A stretch of 64,000 nucleotides of DNA. Source: Apostichopus japonicus (Eukaryota > Echinodermata > Holothuroidea > Aspidochirotida > Stichopodidae). The notes under the pieces are model-generated. The model did no database searches. It saw only the letters and a list, made by a program, of their open reading frames with translations, and was not told the DNA's origin. The position numbers and the translations under genes were made by a program. Numbering within the stretch: position 1 is the first letter of the stretch; each line of letters opens with the position of its first letter. The stretch lies in contig NC_092579.1 in NCBI RefSeq assembly GCF_037975245.1, forward strand, positions 22,861,166 to 22,925,165, written 5' to 3'. Positions 59,338 through 64,000 of the stretch are shown here, in pieces.

Positions 59338-61083
59338 ATGACAATGTCGGAAGGTGATGTTCAGAAGAAGCAGGCGGGAAAAAATCGTAACAAAAAGAAG
59401 GCTAAACAGGGAGCAAAACCAGAAGATGTGGTTATGGAGAAACCGCCGCCCCCGGTTGAGGAAACTGCGCCGCAACAAACAAATAAGAAGGGCAGAAAAC
59501 GGAAGAGGGTAGAAAAGGTGGGAGGGGGTGTGACTGTTTCTAAAAGTGACAATATTGCACTGTCGAATGATAGCATTGAGGAGAAGGATGGACAGCCAGA
59601 GAAGGGAGAAGTTGTGGACGAAGAAATGACAGATGCATCGCTAGGTGATAAGAAGAAGTGGAGAAAGAAGAGACACAGTAAAAAGGATACCAGTGATGTA
59701 GTTGATACTTTGGATAAGATGGACACTGCCAAGACTTCAGAGGAAGGGAACACTGGAAATCCGGAGGTGAAACCGTCACCTAAAAGAAAAGGCAAGAACA
59801 AACAAAAGAAAAAGAAGAAGAAAGAAGGAGAAGGAGGAGGTGGCAGCACACCTCAGTCGGATTCTCAAAGACCCTGTCTGCGCTACCTACAACTGTGGGA
59901 CAAGGAACGGGACTCGTGGCACTTTCAGAAAGGCAGACAGGTCTGGCTGTTACAGAATATGTATGACAAAGTCAAGGTAGGTGGTGTATGCCGCATGTTG
60001 AACTGTGTTAAATATAAGCCATATGAGGATGTAGTACTTATATAGTAAACAATGTTGGAATCAGTGTAGTCAGTATGGGGCTTAGTTTGCTGTATAAATA
60101 CCAATTGCACAGGCTGCATGGCTAATGTAGGCACATATCCCAAGACAGAGAGAGGGTTGACATATTGGAATAAGGAACCAGGTAGTACTGATGATTATTA
60201 CTGGCGTACACAAGTGAAGGATTGGAGGCATTTGTGCTTTGTCCCACATGTGACAATTTGAGGGACTATCTGGGTCAGTCCTCGTATCACACCAAGGGGT
60301 ATTAGGACCTGCTGTTTAGGAGCACTGGGATCCTCCCCTGGTTCATTATTATTAGTAGATTCTTCAGTTCATGAATAGCAATTCAATGTTCGGAACAAAG
60401 GATGTCACGATGTCTTTTCGTCTTGTGTGTCTGTGTGTACCTTCTGCTGTTGTTGCAGTCTTCTTTTGAAGAGGTGTATATATTATGTTATTCTACCCTA
60501 ATCCCCCCACCCCTCCCCCACCTGGATTTTCTGAGCCATTACCCACCAATTCCAAATTAAGAATTGATGCTCAGAAATGAATGCATTTAAAGTAGCTGCA
60601 CTACTGACTTGATGTTAAATAAAAACAAATATTAATCATGATCTATCTGATAGCTCAGAAAACTTTCTGTCTGGAAATTTGGTTTGGGACCCACCGAAAT
60701 GTTTTCACAAACTATTATTAGGTTAACCTTAGTTTACCAACCATCACCATTAGAGGTGTTTATTCTTGTATGTTCAGATTGCATTTCACTTTGCAGAGCG
60801 GCTGAAATTGCTAAATCCAATGTCTCGTTCCAACTGTGTCTTTCAGGTTCCCAAATCTGATTTCCATGTATTGCTGCGGTATTTGGAGAATCTCAAGGGC
60901 AAGGCCAGGGAGATCACCGTCAAGCAAGCCGAAGGATTAATTGAAAAACTGGAGGACAAGATACAAGATCTTGACAAAGAGGGAAAATCAAGTGATGGAG
61001 AGGAGGAGGAGGATGCAGAAGAGGTCAAGAAGATGAAGGTACAATGGAGAAGGGCCACCGATATCCTGCAGACCTTGTCCTAG
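59338..61083 (+). CDS. C7orf50/cholesin-like WKF-domain protein (2 exons, complete)
   Basis: Exons 59338-59976 and 60847-61083 join in phase 0 to give 291 aa. The first ATG is at 59338; another in-frame ATG follows at 59344. About 175 residues of Lys/Glu-rich low-complexity sequence, with basic nuclear or nucleolar-type runs, precede the WKF domain at about 178-245 (YLQLWDKERDSWHFQKGRQ, WLLQNMYDKVK, then LLRYLENLKGKARE). A Glu-rich stretch and a final helix RRATDILQTLS close the protein. The human homologue C7orf50 (194 aa) has the same domain and has been reported as the hormone cholesin. There is no signal peptide here, so a nucleolar role fits the sequence better. An acceptor-like CAG at about 59267 suggests an upstream 5' UTR exon. 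Poly(A) signals AATAAA lie at 61752 and 61761. Confidence 0.9.
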
Positions 61084-64000
61084 TAACATATGTTGTTCAT
61101 TCTGTTGGTTCAATTTTGTTATCATCTTTTTTTTTTGACCATGGTAACAATGTCAATGTATTTATTAATTTTAACAGCATTAACATTCAGTGTTGAAGAG
61201 CTTTGGTTATTACAAAAGCAATGTGACTGGAATTTACTGCTAGTATCATGTATTAAAAAAAAAGGCATTTTGGGCAGAAAGCTTTAATTAAGCTTGCTTC
61301 ACCATAGAACAGGGTTAAAAAATGGACTCAAACCAGGAGAAGTTGTTGCAGCCTGCTCAGGGGTCTGAGCTGATAGGTCTCCACCATTTAATGGGATAAG
61401 AGATTGTACCAGATAATAGCTCATTTCACTTTAAGATCAGAATGGTTTAATGACTTTCTATTTGACAACTGTTTGTTTGCTGTCAGATCCCCAAAACAGG
61501 TTTTATAATGGCCAAGTCACTTTTTTGTTTCATTTTCTTATGAGCAAGTGTTTCCTCTGTAATTGCTACAACTTTGTCGAAACTATCAAAAAATCCGGAC
61601 ACATTAAAATGTTGTTTTCCGTCCTGATGCTCACCTATACTGGACCCAAGCCCTAGGGTAATTCTCTGATTTCTGAATGGTATACAGGTCTTTACAAACA
61701 GTTATTTCATCTAGAAATGTTTATATTGTAAGTGCAAAAAGGAAATAAGAAAATAAAGGAAATAAAGAAAAAACAAAAGAAAGAACTATGATGAATTACT
61801 CGTTCTTTGTTTTAAATGTGAGAGATTTATAATTTCATGAATATGATTATCTGAGAGATGAACAGTGAGAATGTTGAATAATTGTATGTACATCAAAATA
61901 CGAAAATAGTAAGTTTTTTTTGTATCACATTGCTCAAAAGCAAATGACAAATATTGTTTAGAAGATGACCATGGCCTAATTATATTGACCTAATTATGAT
62001 ATAGCATGCCATGATCATCACCATTATACAGTACATCCATTAAATTCATTCACACAGAGACACAAAAGTTGCAATTTACATTTGAGCTATGAGCTATAAA
62101 TGAAGGAATGAGGTGGTTATGTTTTCAAAGGAAAAATTCTGGAGAGCAACAAGAAAATACCAAAATTGAAACCAAAACTGTGCTAATTATATAACGTATG
62201 CAAGCTACCTCTTTTGACATTGTGAAACCAAACGTGTGATCAAAACTGCGGCATGAGAAACTGACAAGCCTTACTGACTTAGCAGTGCTATCATAATGGA
62301 CATGTCAATTCCCAAAACCCAAGATGGATTTAGTTTTGACAATATGGAAAGTTACATTCTACTAGCCTGAGTTAACCTGCTGTCACCATGACAGTATCAT
62401 ATTGATGAAAACTGTTTTGTGAGTATTCTCACTATTTCTGGTGTAGGAAGGATTCTAGTCCTAACCAGCTGTACAGTGGGACTTCAACTACTGTACGTAG
62501 TAGACTCATAATGACTGTACACAACGCAGGACCATATATTAACCGTATCCTTCCACAAGCGAGAATTGACGTTTTTAATCTCTGAGAGTAAAGTTTAACT
62601 ACTAACAACTATTTTCTAATTCTAAACCTACTATAAATAACTACTGACACTATGAGAAACATACATGTGTTTGTTACATATTTATGACACCTTTACACAA
62701 AATAACTTAAATATACATATTTTGATTCCTAAATATAAAATTATAAGGACAGAATTGTTGATAATGTTTTTTTATCATGACAAATCAGATAAGAAGGTGG
62801 TATTTATAGTAATGTGCTATTATTAGTGAAAACTTTCCAACAAAAAACAAAATTGTCAATGAAAAATCTCTTACCCCTATCTCACAAGAGATGTTAGAAA
62901 TTCCTGAGACATTACTTAATATGAAAGACTAAATGAAAATATATATTGAAAATTAGTACAGTTCTTTTCTTCTCTCAGCTTTGTTCAAAGAATAGTTTTG
63001 AATACGGTCTGGCAGGTTCATTGTTTAATGCGATACCTCTGTAGACAAAATACCAGTGACTGCAGCAGTCACTGTCCTTTTAAATTTTAAGAAATTTAAA
63101 TTGATAAAGAGCATTCCATAACTGATAAATACCTGCCTGCAGATATCATTACTAATAATAATGAATAAAATATTATTGACAGTCTGTAGGAACTGTTATG
63201 GCAGATGACATTCAAAGGCAGAGAAGAGGGACAACTTCAAAATGGTATGTAGACAGGATAGGCAGTGTTGTGACATAACAACATGTGCATACAACATGAG
63301 CATAACAACATGGTGTGACATAACAACATGTCTGAACACTGATTAACAGCCAGGTGGTACAATAAGAGAATGTTAGCCATGTTATTGTTAATAAAATATC
63401 AAATAGAAAGCTGCAGAGATTTTTAACAGCCATTGAGTCAAAACAAAAGAATGTCATTCCTGTTTTGTTTCAGGACAAAACATTCCAGTTTCTTCAGGCA
63501 TCTGCCACAAGTAGCTAGATATGCTGCATATGATTAAAATGTATCATTTTAATTAAATGGTATTAAAATCAAGCTGTTCCTATTCCAGATCAAACAATGG
63601 ATACAGTAAATGCACTTAGTAAACCTGATGATACTAGTTGATTATAATTATTGATTTGACATTTAACCTTTGATCTCTGCCAAGACTAGAGTCACTGAAT
63701 TTGTAAAATGTTGCCCCATAAATATAAAAGCAGTGACTCGAGGCGATGACTCCGTTCGGGGAAATATAAAGTGATGATGATGACTTGACTTGATATTAAA
63801 ATTTGAAATCACTTGTTGCAACTTCTGGCAGCAAAATGAGTCAAGTTTAACCACTTTTAAAATCTGTCAAACATCAGCATACATATCATTTTAATTTTAG
63901 TCTTCTTATTCTTGCACAATTCATAAACTTACATTACTGTGCGATTTTAACGTTATCCTTAAGAGCACCATTCATACTTCCAAAATATCCCCGATCGACC
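61084..64000. other. No gene recognised
   Basis: After the C7orf50-like stop and its likely poly(A) signals (61752, 61761), the sequence is AT-rich with short broken ORFs. A small ACATAACAACATG repeat lies at about 63270-63330, and an inverted pair GAGTCACT/AGTGACTC at 63690-63738. I see no exon I can support. Confidence 0.5.

Noticed and set aside
59361-59849. 162-codon minus-strand ORF rich in Phe/Leu/Ser
   Set aside because: Antisense shadow of the Lys/Glu-rich first exon of the WKF-domain gene.
1-64000. CRISPR arrays, bacterial operons, rRNA and tRNA genes
   Set aside because: The genes are spliced and eukaryotic; the direct repeats lack the repeat-spacer pattern; I saw no credible tRNA A/B boxes or rRNA cores.

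Overview
The window is animal nuclear DNA: AT-rich, with long introns, consensus GT-AG junctions, abundant microsatellites and minisatellites, and many small DNA transposons. Protein similarity, compact metazoan gene structures and repeat content suggest a marine invertebrate, possibly an echinoderm-like deuterostome. The species is inferred only weakly. I rebuilt gene models by reading exons directly and checking that the reading phase matched at every junction.

Layout. (1) About 0-38.6 kb, minus strand: a TRAF7 gene (E3 ligase with RING, TRAF-type zinc fingers, coiled coil and seven WD40 repeats). I found 20 coding exons giving 698 codons. Only the short terminal exon (expected to encode about four residues and the stop) is missing. 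Its introns hold a hAT-like element, a Kolobok-like TTAA element with a THAP-domain ORF, Penelope-like fragments with a hammerhead-like core, and many tandem arrays. (2) 38.6-43.5 kb: the divergent intergenic region between TRAF7 and EIF3D. It contains three small inverted-repeat transposons, each with a perfect 8-bp target duplication. (3) 43.5-52.4 kb, plus strand: a complete 15-exon EIF3D gene (554 aa). (4) 52.5-57.4 kb, minus strand: a complete 5-exon gene (240 aa) of an uncharacterised conserved family with a helix-hairpin-helix-like motif. It converges on EIF3D, and its first intron carries a CR1-like LINE remnant and a 532-bp duplication. (5) 57.9-58.7 kb, minus strand: a tentative small two-exon gene. 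(6) 59.3-61.1 kb, plus strand: a two-exon C7orf50/cholesin-like WKF-domain gene (291 aa). (7) 61.1-64.0 kb: no gene recognised.

The genes are ordinary housekeeping or signalling genes (ubiquitin ligation, translation initiation, a probable nucleolar protein) with no evident shared pathway. The unusual content is genomic. Tandem duplications repeatedly capture exon ends with their splice sites (near 3.2, 21.0, 49.8 and 55.5 kb). One TTAA transposon has a paralogous empty site next to it. TRAF7 also has two phase-compatible candidate alternative exons, one encoding a hydrophobic N-terminus.
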